Positions 49,001 to 60,352 of a stretch of 64,000 bases of DNA are shown in pieces. Source of the DNA: Tubiluchus corallicola (Eukaryota > Priapulida > Priapulimorpha > Priapulimorphida > Tubiluchidae); the NCBI GenBank assembly GCA_030141605.1, contig JAQGDQ010000019.1:744001-808000 (forward strand), written 5' to 3'. Within the stretch, counting starts at the first letter, position 1, and each line of letters starts with the position of its first letter. A program made the translations under genes and the position numbers. The notes under the pieces were generated by a model. It was not told where the DNA came from. It did not search any database and saw only the letters and a program-made list of their open reading frames with translations.

Positions 49001-51865
49001 TTGCATAACCAGATTAGTATTTGTACCGCTAAGGTTCTACAAGACTCAAAAATATTTGCAAAATACACAAACTAAATTTATCATTGTCATTGTCCTGGTT
49101 GTTATTGCTGTCAGTAACAACTATTAACTGTCAATTATTACTTATTATTCAAACTATTGTTTGTTACTTATTGCAATTTTTCTGAAATGAAAGCTATAGT
49201 TATACATTGTGTGATAAGAAGCTGGCAAATAACAAATTAATTATAATAAAGGCTTTTCTCTTTGTATTTCAGCGATTGGTTTTTGGATTTTCCGGCAGTC
49301 AAACTCACAGAAAAACACTTTTCGAAATAATCCTTATGATCCATCTATAGCTCGTAAGCCTAGTTGTTTTTTATGTTATTACAATATTACCACAGTTTTT
49401 AATTTTAGCCACTGGCCTTAATAAAAATTTTTGCTAATGCAAACTGCGACCTGCCTGAAACCAGTGGGTGTAATTATATGTATGTTATTTATCCTTCACA
49501 AAATTACGATACTGCTATAAAATATACACTTAATTATCAAAAATAGAAATAACCATAAACTGAAACTGTGTTTCCAAGATTGCTGAGATGCACTTATTGT
49601 GGTATGCACCATAAAACATGAATATGTTGCGTACAAACAGATCAGCAGATGTTGAATTTCATTACTGCTGTATTGTTTGCAGAACTTTAGGCTCTCACTT
49701 AAGTTTCCACAGTCATATTCAATGCTATATTGCTAATATTTGCTATTGCAAATAATTGCTAATATTTCATGAAACATTAAATCACCAAATTGTGTTAACA
49801 TGCCAGATACAAGATACTGTTTTGTTATAGTTTGAATTATTGTTTAGATTTGGAGAGCATGGCAACAAATACTGGCAAGCGAATACTGATAGGTGGTTGG
49901 TGGGGATTTGTTCGGCATCCAAATTACCTTGGTGATATTATCATGGCCATATGCTGGTCATTGCCTTGTGGTGAGTTTGCCTAATATTTAGTCAGATTCT
50001 TTCGACATTGGTAACTTTAAGCCATAATTAGAAGCTAAAGAAGTTGAAAAAACAAACTATTTACATATAATGTAGGGTTTATGGAAACAATGTACACAAA
50101 TTGGTTATGCCAGCAATGACTATTGGGTCTCATTTGACATACTAGTAGTGAGCCCAGTTAATAGATTATAGTCGATTTGGGCTTTTATTTCCGAACATCG
50201 ATTATAGTTTCAGCTGCAGATGCAAATCCACCAATTGATTGTCAATTCCATTTGCGCTCGTTTTTCAGAATAACCACGAAAGTCGCACAATAAATACAAC
50301 CATCCTTGTGGCGATAACAAGCAATATGGCACTGCCTGTCTAAAGACTGCAAGACTGTCGTTTTATATAACGAGAAATCCATTTCCTTATGTATAGTCTT
50401 ACTCCACCTGATTGCCAGTGCCTATAGCCTGTTGCTATAGCAACCACTGCCTAGACAAAATTGTCCCAAGTAAAGTTTTACTTGCCTTTACCACTTCACC
50501 AGCCAGCAGCCAGGCATAAATGTGCATCATTTGCACTAAAACAGTGGATAAATAACAGCGTGTACTGAGATATAGCTTGAAAGAGAGGTGCGGCTAGGTG
50601 TAGGTAAAAATGATAAGTGGTTTCAAGGCAAATAGAAAAAAATTAAAGAATACACATAAAACCCATAATACGTTTAACTTATATGTACTAAGCATTATTG
50701 ATTTTTGCCCTCAGAGAATATCTCAATGTTTTTACATTATTTCCTGTTTAAAATCTGATTTCGTTTAATGATGTAGCGCTTAACATGTTGGGTTTATTCT
50801 ACAGTTATCACTTAAACTTAGAAAAATATAACAAAAAATTTGCACAAAAGCTGTCTATAATGCATATAACTAATTACACTACCGCTGTATAGAAATTTTT
50901 AGACGCAGTGGTAGCCACTATTCACTTGAAAATTGTGACGTGACTAGTGGACTTCATGACTTTTCGTAAGCATGTGGTCCTCATACTAATTCAAGCTTCT
51001 GGACCTTACCTAATGTTCGTGCAAAAAAATCAAGATATTACTTACCTAATTTTTTGCAAAACTTGTTATTCTTTTGATGGAACTTAACAGTGCACTTGAT
51101 GGAAGAATGGGGTTTAAAATGGTACTGCCCAAGCAAGTGATTTTACTAATTAAACGAAGCGTTTATCACATTTTTATTATTAATTCTGTCTAACATTTTT
51201 CACGAACATCGAAATGAGCCTAGGTTCCCAGAAAGTTTGGCCTTTCCTTTAGCAACACATTACGTCCTTAAGCAAGGACTCACTGCAGATAAAGCAGCAA
51301 TGGTTAAGATAACAAACCTGTTATGCTCAGAGTGTTATTTGTTAAAAATTTTGAAATTCTAATTTTCTATACTTGAAAACGAAGTGCATTTGATTATGAA
51401 AAAGAAACCAATGTCCTACCACTTCTTATCACTGTTTTAGTGCTACTTGTAATCTGTTAAACAAATTATCTTCTGTTTTTGTGCTTTTTCTCCTGCTCTC
51501 CAGGATGTGCAGCTAATCTCATTGGTTTAATAGTGGTTTAGAGTAAACAAAACTGTTTAATGGAATTGCTCTATTGGAGTTTGTCATGTGTTGCTTCATT
51601 ACCCAAGTATGACAGATATTTGTATAAAAAAAATTTATCATGAGTAGGAGTACCAATCATGTATGTACTGTATCTCTATTAACATCATTTCTGTTTTTCG
51701 ATAGGATTTCGCCACTTTCCTCCTTATTTTTACCCGGTGTATTTTGTCATTCTCCTTGTGCACCGTGCAATACGAGATGACCATGCTTGCCAGCAAAAAT
51801 ATGGAGCTGCCTGGAAGCGATACTGTCAGCGAGTGAGATATCGCATTGTGCCGTATATATTTTAA
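34058..51865 (+). CDS. LBR: Lamin B receptor (Tudor, RS region, sterol C14-reductase-like membrane domain)
   Basis: Twelve coding exons join without a frame break: 34058-34216, 36138-36268, 37041-37236, 37661-37819, 38296-38482, 39400-39594, 43240-43343, 44513-44632, 45903-46077, 49273-49353, 49848-49970 and 51705-51865. The product is 596 residues (human LBR is 615). Residues 1-53 form a short Tudor-like domain; 54-100 are an Arg/Ser-rich region ([20 protein letters not shown]); 100-185 are a basic, Ser/Thr-rich nucleoplasmic linker. From about 185 a multi-pass membrane domain begins at [14 protein letters not shown]. It carries the sterol reductase signatures ELNPR...[15 protein letters not shown] (about 353-377), [11 protein letters not shown] (about 486) and [14 protein letters not shown] (about 518). 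LBR tethers lamin B and heterochromatin at the inner nuclear membrane and reduces the sterol C14 double bond. The ATG directly follows an acceptor, so the 5' UTR is spliced on. Introns 6, 8 and 9 hold repeats. Confidence 0.97.
35812..36000 (+). repeat. Dispersed repeat copy 1
   Basis: Shares TATGGCAAAAACAGC-like sequence and GAAGTATTGTTCAATATGCAGGCT with 53340-53530 in the same orientation. It lies in LBR intron 1. Confidence 0.6.
39677..40477. mobile_element. Tc1/mariner-like non-autonomous element in LBR intron 6
   Basis: Left end CAGTAGGCGCTGTTTATTAGACTC; reverse complement of right end CAGTAGGTGACGCTTAATAGACTC. TA precedes the left end; TG follows the right, probably a mutated TA. The element is 801 bases without a transposase frame. 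Its tips are related to, but distinct from, those of the 16626-17357 element. Confidence 0.72.
41085..42240 (+). repeat. Long interspersed repeat, copy A (LBR intron 6)
   Basis: Most of this segment is the reverse complement of copy B at about 46480-47825. Shared blocks include AACTGTTATG...CAACTTTTCATT, GTCAATTGAAATTGCAAGTG, TTTCTGGTTATAATCACGG, GAGCACAATCAATTAA and GTTCGTATGTTTAAAAGGCAAG. Copy A lacks a stretch of about 70 bases near 41113 that copy B keeps, and has a doubled CTTTTCTGGCCAG. No coding frame was found; the boundaries are approximate. Confidence 0.8.
45406..45709. mobile_element. hAT-like MITE in LBR intron 8
   Basis: Left tip CAGTGGTGTAGCTATCAGG; reverse complement of right tip CAGTGGCATAACCAGGTTC. 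The flanking 8-mers ATATCACC and GTATTACC agree at 6 of 8 positions. The element is 304 bases with no coding content. A second member of the family lies at 56070-56360. Confidence 0.7.
46480..47825 (-). repeat. Long interspersed repeat, copy B (LBR intron 9)
   Basis: Inverted relative to copy A at 41085-42240, with which it shares long imperfect identity. It includes GACATCAAGC-type and ATATTTAGCTACAGC sequence near 47700-47820 and AACTGTCTTTAGTAAACAACA near 46640. It is somewhat longer than copy A. Together the pair brackets LBR exons 7-9. Confidence 0.8.
48230..48660 (+). repeat. Unclassified repeat-like segment in LBR intron 9
   Basis: Contains internally repeated phrases, GTCTGTCCCAGTGGCCTTA and GTCTATCCCAGTGGCCTCG about 160 bases apart, plus repeated AAAATTTCATT. 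This suggests a diverged tandem or SINE-derived unit. No tRNA-like promoter boxes were seen. Confidence 0.35.
50390..50760 (+). repeat. Fragment related to the Tc1/mariner-like element at 16.6 kb
   Basis: Shares CCTGTTGCTATAGCAAC-like sequence and GCATTATTGATTTTTGC followed by a TTTTTACATTA-like block with the interior of 16626-17357. Clear inverted termini are not seen, so it is a partial or badly decayed copy in LBR intron 11. Confidence 0.45.
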
Positions 51866-52168
51866 AATATGTAGTGACAGAAAATCTTTGTTTGCTATAC
51901 GCATGAAATGCTTTGCAAATGGTATAGTAACTTATTTATACCACTTCTTGGAAGCTTGAGACCAATTAGGAATGGATTAATTGTCTTATTTAACTTGGAG
52001 CCGCATTATTTTGTTCTTTTTATGAGGAGCGGCATGTAGCACACATAAATACGCCAGAGTTAGTATATTTTGCTCACTTATTCCAAATCCATTTTAAGAT
52101 GTTAGGAGAATCTGCAGGACTAAAATTTGTTTGCAAGTAATGAAATCTGAAACTTAAGGAGTTTATGA

Positions 52169-52174
52169 AATAAA
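52169..52174 (+). terminator. Probable LBR poly(A) signal
   Basis: AATAAA about 300 bases after the LBR stop codon. Further AATAAA motifs occur downstream (for example near 53755), so longer 3' UTRs are possible. Confidence 0.5.
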
Positions 52175-53958
52175 TTTATGGAGTGCAAGTTGCATTAAAT
52201 ATAATGCTTATATTACACCGAGTAAAATTCCACCTGCCATTTTATCAACAGTGTAAAATATATTAGCTATGCCACCAAAGATGACCTGTATTATATCTGT
52301 GTAAAATAGCTCTTTTTATCTGGCTTTAATATATTGCCCCTACTAATCAAGATGTTTTGTGTTGTGCAATTGTTGTACTTTACATTTAGTCAGTCATTGC
52401 ACTATATTAGTAGTTCGAGTTTGTAGAAGGAATGTTTGTAATAAGCCAGCTAAATTTCGTTTGTATGCTGCATGTGTCATAAATGACTTTTTTAGCTTGG
52501 GATTACTATGATTATTTTAAAAAACTTTTTAGACTAAGCATTGTGGTGTGAATTTTGATATCCGTGTAGTCAACACGCTTTGTCATAATTTCCCCCAAAG
52601 ACAGGTTGGTTTGTCTTTCTAAAAATAAATATTAACATTATTGTGAACTTTTTGTTGAATTTGGGTTAGCTGTGGTTCAAGTTGATCCTGTCTGTGTCTA
52701 CTACGATATTGAAAGACGTAAAGAATGGTAATTTAAAAATGTTTTTCTTAATTTTTTATGTTCCTCGATTATTTTCAGTGCTTAGTTTTTAGATACATTT
52801 GTAAAGTTTTTTTAGTTTTTAGATACATTCTGCTTTATCATTTATCAATTAATTAAGTAGAGCTTATTTTTTAGTTTCTTTTGTTGCATTTTTTGGTTAT
52901 AACGGCTTCATTTTCGAGAGATTTGTGTTTGTTATTGGCATGCAGCTCCTATAGTGTCCATTGAAATCAAATGTATGAACAAATTTTTGATTGATGGAAA
53001 TTTGAGTTATGTGGAGTTTACTGTGCGTCGTTTAAACAAGTTTCTTAGATTTGTACATATGTATACTTTAGTTTTTTAATATGCAGTACAGTAAGTGGTA
53101 CACACATTATAGGAATGTTCTGATTTTCAAAGAATAGTAGAGAAATTCAGTAATTTTCTTACTGCACTGTGGGCGAATCGAAGTCCGAAAGAGCTTACTA
53201 TATTGTGCAATTGCTACTTGACCTTAGCATGTCTGACTAGCAGGTATCTATTTGAAAAGCCTTTCGTTCAGTTTAAGACTGAACACAAACTTAGTGCCAC
53301 TCGTGCATAGAGAGAAATTGCGGGACTTGTCCAAAAACTGAGGCAATCATGGGTGCCATGTTCTAATATTAACTCTATGGCCTGTCATGTGGCAAAAACA
53401 GCCCTTGACTGATTCATGAAGTATTGTTCAATATGCAGGCTGCAGTCTCTTTCTGTGCATGCATAACATTTAAATCGATGAGGCTGGGTAACAGAGATTT
53501 TTTAGCTGAATTTAGTAAGATAGAATAGTTAACAGGTGACATTATTATCAGTTCATCATCTGATTACTCTAGCGTCTGCATGGGTACGGAGTTAAAAATC
53601 ATGCATGTATGTTGGTACACTTTTCTTTGTCATGTCTATTAATCTTGAATCTAGTTGTAGATCTTTTTGTAATTACTGTGCAAGATCTCAGCATGTGTAT
53701 AATAATCAGACTTTGTGAACTTGATTTCAAGTTTTTAGTATTCTAACAGTGTAAATAAATGTCTCCATTTTGTGTCAGGTATTTTTAAATACAGTTTGTA
53801 TTTCTTAAATTTAGGTTTTTGTCCTGTAACAGTAAGTGTTGTGTGAACATTAGATGTAATGTAGTCAAAAACCGAGTTTGTAAATAATTTTTGTGCCATC
53901 TAAACATGACAAAAGACGCACTACTGCTCAGACATTAGAATTGCTCTAGAACATTAGA
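52175..53958. other. Convergent intergenic stretch between LBR and the galectin
   Basis: AT-rich DNA with no gene. It may include an extended LBR 3' UTR. It contains the second dispersed repeat copy at 53340-53530. Confidence 0.4.
53340..53530 (+). repeat. Dispersed repeat copy 2
   Basis: Same orientation and core as 35812-36000 (GAAGTATTGTTCAATATGCAGGCT, GTGGCAAAAACAGC, CATTTAAATC). Confidence 0.6.
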
Positions 53959-53964
53959 TTTATT
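53959..53964 (-). terminator. Probable galectin poly(A) signal
   Basis: AATAAA on the minus strand, about 160 bases beyond the galectin stop codon. Confidence 0.5.
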
Positions 53965-54120
53965 GAAACTGGTGTTTGATCAGAAATATTTTTTGAATAA
54001 AATTCATACATCAGAATTATATTGCTATTATCTACAATTTCTTTTAGCAAGTTATATAATTTACTACTGTAGTTGATATGCTTTTATATTCGGTTGTGTT
54101 TTCTTTGCTATGTTTCTGGG

Positions 54121-57100
54121 TTACTGGTGGACAAACACTCCGTGCACTTTGGCGCATCCACTAATGTGGAGTACTTTGACCGTATCCATATCCATTCGAT
54201 GTTCGAAGTCGCAAACGTGTTCACCATTTATTGACACCTTGTAACCGGATTCCGTCACAAGGCATGCTAGATCAAATGGTTCTCCAGGGGGTATGGGATC
54301 ACCGCTTCTTTGCTCGTCACCCCATTCCCCATCCTGGAAATGATGTATGTCAGACAGACTGTTACTTCAAAAATTGGTCTGTACTTAGTCTGCTTACACT
54401 GTGAAAACAAATATCTTGCCTTGTTTGAGTCAAAATTTTAACAAAATTATTAGGAAATTCTTAGAAAGTTGTGAATTACTAAGTAAATTACATTTGTAAT
54501 TTGCTAGTTGTACATTTAAGTAAAATACTAATACAATATAGCACCATTATAGCGAACACAGTTTATTGTGAACTGGTAATGCAAACTCACAAAACAGAAC
54601 GAACTTTCAGCATTTATTTGACTGTAGTACAATAGCTTTGAATACTGCTTACTCGGTTATTGAGTATTGCAGACTTTTTGTCGGGCCCAATTGTTTGCAT
54701 TCCTATATACTTAAGTTTTGATTGCATACTTTACCTTTGCCAGTCATTTGCAAATTAATTTACAGTTAAATTATAACCATCATCTTTTGCACTGCAAAAA
54801 CTTATGTATGTAGACTTGTTAACATGTCATGTCAAAAGTCATCTTGTGTACTTCTGTATAAGAACAATGAGTCACTCGGTGGTTTCGCACCTAGTTGTTT
54901 TATGTACGTGCTGTGGCGTTTCACCAAGTGGTTAATCCTATTGTAAAAAAGGAACAAACAGAAAATAGAAACAGAAGACTCACTTTTTTACTCTCGTTGG
55001 CTTTGCTGTACATGTCATGTAAATTTACAAATGTCTAGTAGTCGTACACATGATTAAGGTCGTATGCTTATAGAGTAATTCGGTTATAGGATACTTTTTT
55101 CTGGGTCCCTAACAGGTTCGCTATGATGATGTTATATAATGTACTACTAAACATGAAAGACAATACGTGTGTCCTATTCCAGATCTGGGAAAAACGTATT
55201 GGATACTGGATTGATTGAGCAATAATATGGCCTTTCTTATGTTACTTACTTTTTGCTGAGCAAAGAGACAGCTGTGTGTCTAATACCTGAAGCTCTGCTA
55301 CGCAGACTTAAACTAATAACAGTGACTGAGAGAAAAGGGTAACTTGCTGATAAGAAAAGCTACAAGTTCACGCATGTACAACCTACAAAACTGTCGTAAT
55401 CGTACCGTTTTCGAGTTTCTTACGTAGCAACATTTTTGCACATGATTAGCAAAAGTAAAGGCAATGTTATCATCGCCTGTCCCAGGATTGGCCTGCAGTC
55501 TCATCACCCATCTAAAATTACAAAAATGTTATTGTGTTTCATATACTTTTTACTTTGTTAGAACATGAACATTAGAAAAGTTTTATGGCATGCATTGAAT
55601 CCACTCAGTACAATGTTACTTTATTCAGTAATTAAGAGCAAAATCTCGAAAGTGTAAGTATAATACTAAAGTATATACCTTGCCGAATCATCTGTTGTTT
55701 CTCCATCAATTTGTATGAGTGTCCCAGGCTTCAACTCCTGTGGTAATGCACCATCATACGGTAGTTTCTGCAACAAAAGTGTTATAATTAATTGGCTAAT
55801 CTGCTCTATGCCGATCAGCAGTGCATGCTGTGTTCCAAAATTTGAAAGATCATATTCCACAGAGACATTCTATTTGACAGATGATGCAGCTGCTGTAAGA
55901 TCTTGCTCAAGTCTATAATGCTTTCACATACAGAGCAGCAATTTAGTGCTAGAAAATACGATCAATTCTGCTCATTTTGCATCTTTGGGGACTGAACAAA
56001 ACTCTGCAAGGTAGTGAAATAGTAATTATGCAATCATGTACAGTACAGCTATATGCATTCGAGTGCATTTAGTGGCATAACTAATACTGGAGCAACCGCT
56101 CCCCTGAGCACATTTCTCAAAATTGGCAGCCTTTCAACAATTAATATAACAAATTTCAACATGTTTTTATTGTTTTGAGTTTGATGAGTTTACTGTAAAA
56201 CTTTTTATTGTTTTTATTTTAAATACAAAATAACAATTATGTATCTCTAAAGCTGTGTAATCAATGTGTTAAAAATTGTTTGGTATGTGTCATGACGCCT
56301 TTTTAGAACTGTCTTTACAACTACGGTGCCCCCTATCTTTAGAACTTGACTATGTCCCTGAGGGATTTGCACATAAGGCCTGATATGCAAAATAGAAAAC
56401 CAGAGTTAACCAAATGGTTGCAAAGCAGAGTTGACCATAAGTACACCACATTGCGAGGTGAGCTATTGACAGAGTGCAAGAGTTTTAAATTTCATACATT
56501 GCCACTTTGGTTTGAAAACAATAGAGTGCTCCATCACACTTCATCGCAAGCTTTAAATTTGAGTAAATTTCGTTTTTCTGGGGATTTCCTAAATGTGATG
56601 AGATATCTCTGCTAGTTCAGTGATTCATCTTACGTGGTTACCCTTGATAATGAGCCAGGTTCGAGTCACACCACAAACTACTTGTTGAGTTGGCCCTGCT
56701 TTTGAGTGCTGGATTCCAGCTTGCAGTGTGCTCTTGTACTTTTTTTGTGCTCACAGTTCTCTGTTTAACTGCCGTTACGTTTATTTGATGATTGTGTTAC
56801 GTAAATTGCAAAATCCGAAAATATATTTTACACTCACCACTCCACTAATAGCTGCTCTGGCCCCAACAGAAAAGCTTTCATTTATCTCTGATTCGTACTC
56901 TTCTGGAAGGAGCTGTAAATGAAAGGAATAATTGTTAAGACTAACATTTGGTAGATTCAACACCATGCAACTAACCAGTGATATAGTAGTTTGTGCTCAC
57001 AACTCGAGCCAGAGTCAGACTCTTACTTACCCAAGTGAAGTCCAATGCCGAGTTCAAATCTTTGCTCTGCTAATTCAAAATAAAACCTAGCTCATAGACA

Positions 57101-60100
57101 GCACAGAACAAGCCTATTTCTATTAAGCTAATATAATGTAAGAAGCCGTTAACTTTTTAACTTCGGTTTTTACTGTACAAAATTCACTGCATATGTAAAT
57201 TATTAATGTTTTTAACACCATTGGAGGCAACTTATAGGGGTTTGGAGTAATAAAACCACGAGAGCGGTGAATATTAATCAGTGGAGGTAGATACAGATTT
57301 TGTAAAAAGAGGTCCCTTGGTAACTGTGAGTTATATGGCAAAAGAGTATATGGTATACTCGTGGGAATTGTTGCTGAAACAATAGCGCAGCATCTCTTTA
57401 TTTTATATAAGAATTTAAAATCTAGCTGCATTCATTTACTATTACCATTTATGGATATGTTAAAAAGGTGCTTTGATATCTTCCAGTGGTTAAATCTGCC
57501 AAATGGCAATTGGAAGACCCTCAATTAGGCATTTTCATGTTTTTCTATGTTAGTTCCAATAGTAATTTCTTCCGAAAACACATACCTTAGTACCTTCCAC
57601 GCTGACATTTGTAACAAAATTATTATCCTGCACCTTGATGCAGCGTGCTGTATCGATTGGCTTACGGTGTTCAAAGTCAAAAACATGCTCACCATTTAGT
57701 GCAACCTAAAGAAAAATTAATGTAATATATTCTGCATTCTACAATTGCTTAGTCTGTAAAATAAAAGTATATGTGTGCTGTACTGCTGTAATTTACATTT
57801 CACTTCAAGCAAGCAAGTTGGTTAAGTTTGCCATTTTGTTTCGCAGTTTACTCTCTTTGACGTGTCTGTGTAACTATTCCGTTTTTGAATTGTTACCTTA
57901 TATTTATCAGGTAATACCCGGATGGTGATTTCATAACTTCGGTTTAGCTTCAGTGGATTTCCGTCCTTTCTCAATTCTTCGCCCCAATCTCCATCTGTCT
58001 TGGTGTTGAATGTAACACAGTCCGTACTGAACCTTGTACCAACAGAGAGTAGGACATCATCATGGTCCTCACCAGTTATGCGAAACCAGGCTCTGTGAAA
58101 CAAAGAAGCATTGTGCAACCCTCTGTTTCAAAGCACACATTAAATAAATTTTACAATTTACACACTTTTCGCACACTCTGTAGCACATGTACAGCTCTTA
58201 ATATGCTCGTCCATTATTGCTCTTGGACCTTGTGGTGCAACAGAAAGTTGAGTAACAAAGCTTTTTCAACAAAATTAGTGTAGCCAATCTGTTTGCTTAA
58301 AAGAATTTATTAAATTCAGCAAAAAATTGTATTGCAAAAAGCAAAGCAATTACGTTTTCTCAGACTTCATACTTAACAATGACTATAAAATCAACAAAAT
58401 ACTGTAATTTAAGATGTTGTTGATTGTTTGGCTTATTACACCAACTATAATACTGCAGATCTTAAAAAGTTGGGTCAGGCTTGATTAAAGTGGAAATTAT
58501 TAAATGACAATTTCACTTGTTTTTACGACTTAGCATACCCCTATTCACTTTTTAGTCATTGGCCTGCCCACATATCATAGGATCCAAGCCTAGTAAAACC
58601 AAAGGAAAATATCCATCTTTCTGTGCCAAGTGCACTTATTAGCTTTTTGGTTTAACTAGAATAATTAGCAGAATTCCCTTGTTGTGGCTATCATTCCCAA
58701 TATAGAAGAGTATTGCTGCATTTGCGGTAAAAATTATTGATGTTAAGAGGCTAAAATGTTAGTGATGCTATAACATGAAGTTTACTAATGATTGTGTACT
58801 TTGTACAAGAGAATAGGCATATGCAACATCATTATTATAGCAGTGCAAAATTAAATGAACATCAAAATTGTTCTCCAAAAAGCCAAGACAAATACTGTGT
58901 ATAAATTCAAGTCCTATATGTGCTTAATGCATAGTAATGTACAGCTATGCAAAATCAAACACGTGCAAACACAACTCATTTCATTCGCACAATTTCTTTC
59001 ATTCTCAAGTAAGCTATGTAAACAGATTAATATGTCATATTGGACCAATTCCTTAGCACAAAGCGTCAACCTGGCTATGTTTTATTAAATTGTTATTTGG
59101 TAACTAGGATACCCAGCATGTTTAGTTTACATTAGCTTTACTATGTTTATATGTAAATAGAAGTCAAAATGTACACAGGAGGTGAAACGCATAAAAAATG
59201 TTTTACTATGTCCACTTAAATTATATACACTATAAGTATTTTATTTGTATAAGCATAATAAAAATTCCTATGCTTACATACGTCCAACTTTATTACGTTT
59301 AACATACACCTATGTAGTATTACTAGTTTATACTTATACTAGTAGCTTAGAAACTGACCCAGTGATCAAGCTGTAGCAAGCTTACATTAACTGTTAAGTT
59401 CACTTGCAAATCATGTGAATATATAGTTATTTTTCTGGATCAAACAGATACTCTTTCTACGCACTTTCAATTATTACGTTATTCTTCATAGTTCTATGTT
59501 TTTCCATTGCTTTTTCTGCTGTAAATGGAGCATTATTCCGGTTTCCTGAAATATATGCATGGCTTCCCTCCTAATATTTTAGTACACAAGTGTTAATGCA
59601 CCTTGTGAAAACAACCTTCCCAGCTCCACTGACACAGTCTCGGCATGATGCATACCACTGCACCCCATACAACAAAAGTGACTGCATGCTACAATGCATG
59701 TCAGTTTGCTATACCTAACATAATCACTAGTAACTAAAAAGACATCTGCTAGATAAGGAATCATATCTCATGAACAAACAGGTGAGAGAATTTCATACCT
59801 ATCAATCCCATCAGGTGTGACACCTTGAATGGTAATGACGTTTCCAGCTTTCAGGCAGTCCCTAAAATGAACATTATTAATTTTTATCAGAGTTGTAAAC
59901 ACAAACAATTTGTCAATACCACTCCTGTTACAGATGTAATTACAAAAGGACCTGGCTAATGCATCTCTAGATTTGAGTAGAAATCTCCTCAAAGACTAAT
60001 AGGATTGCTTAAATGTATCAACTTGAATGAGTACGTACTTCGACATTTAATGCATCACCAATCATTAATCATAAGGAATTACACAATTTTAACAACAACT

Positions 60101-60352
60101 TTTATTTGCAAAAGTTAATTTATTTTTTCTAGAATACATGTAAAAGCAAACTTAAATCTATTGCATATACTAATACACCCAAATCAGACATTACTTACAT
60201 TAAACACCATAATAAATTAGTGACTTTGATGGGTAAGTTTAGAAGTGAAAACAACTCAAACCTATTTTTGGTACTATGAACCCTGAAAAAGCACTATGAA
60301 AAATGATCAGATATTTTATTTACCCCGGTATTGGAAAACACACTTCAGGCAT
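54121..60352 (-). CDS. Tandem-repeat galectin (two carbohydrate-recognition domains)
   Basis: Eight coding exons join in frame: 60352-60324, 59861-59799, 58092-57897, 57705-57586, 56912-56838, 55767-55679, 55511-55406 and 54333-54121. The product is 296 residues, a normal length for a two-domain galectin. There is no signal peptide, as usual for galectins, which leave the cell by a non-classical route and bind beta-galactosides. CRD1 (about 1-136): FPIPGDCLKAGNVITIQG, TDGDWGEELR and KVALNGEHVFDFEHR. Linker 137-161. CRD2 (about 162-296): ELKPGTLIQIDG, NSKTDGEWGDEQR and KVSINGEHVCDFEHR. Both domains keep Asn and WGxExxR but have lost the H-x-N-P-R signature: SVGTR in CRD1 and TFANHV in CRD2. 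Exon boundaries (phase 2 after the first strand pair, then phase 0) are the same in both domains, supporting internal duplication. Confidence 0.93.
56070..56360. mobile_element. hAT-like MITE in a galectin intron
   Basis: The left tip AGTGGCATAACTAATACTGGAG and the complement of the right tip, CAGGGACATAGTCAAGTTC, form a weak inverted repeat. The left end also shares GGAGCAACC, CTCCCC and AAAATTGGCA with the 45406-45709 element. The flanking 8-mers match only partly. Confidence 0.55.

Noticed and set aside
56605-56690. tRNA-like A and B boxes (GCTAGTTCAGTG ... GGTTCGAGTC)
   Set aside because: No cloverleaf could be closed and no second copy was found. It may be a tRNA-derived SINE remnant but is too weak to call.
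57822-58118. 98-codon frame continuing past the galectin WGEE exon
   Set aside because: The end past KYK is intron; the donor at 57896 and the next exon at 57705 restore the galectin strand VALNGEHVFDFEHR.
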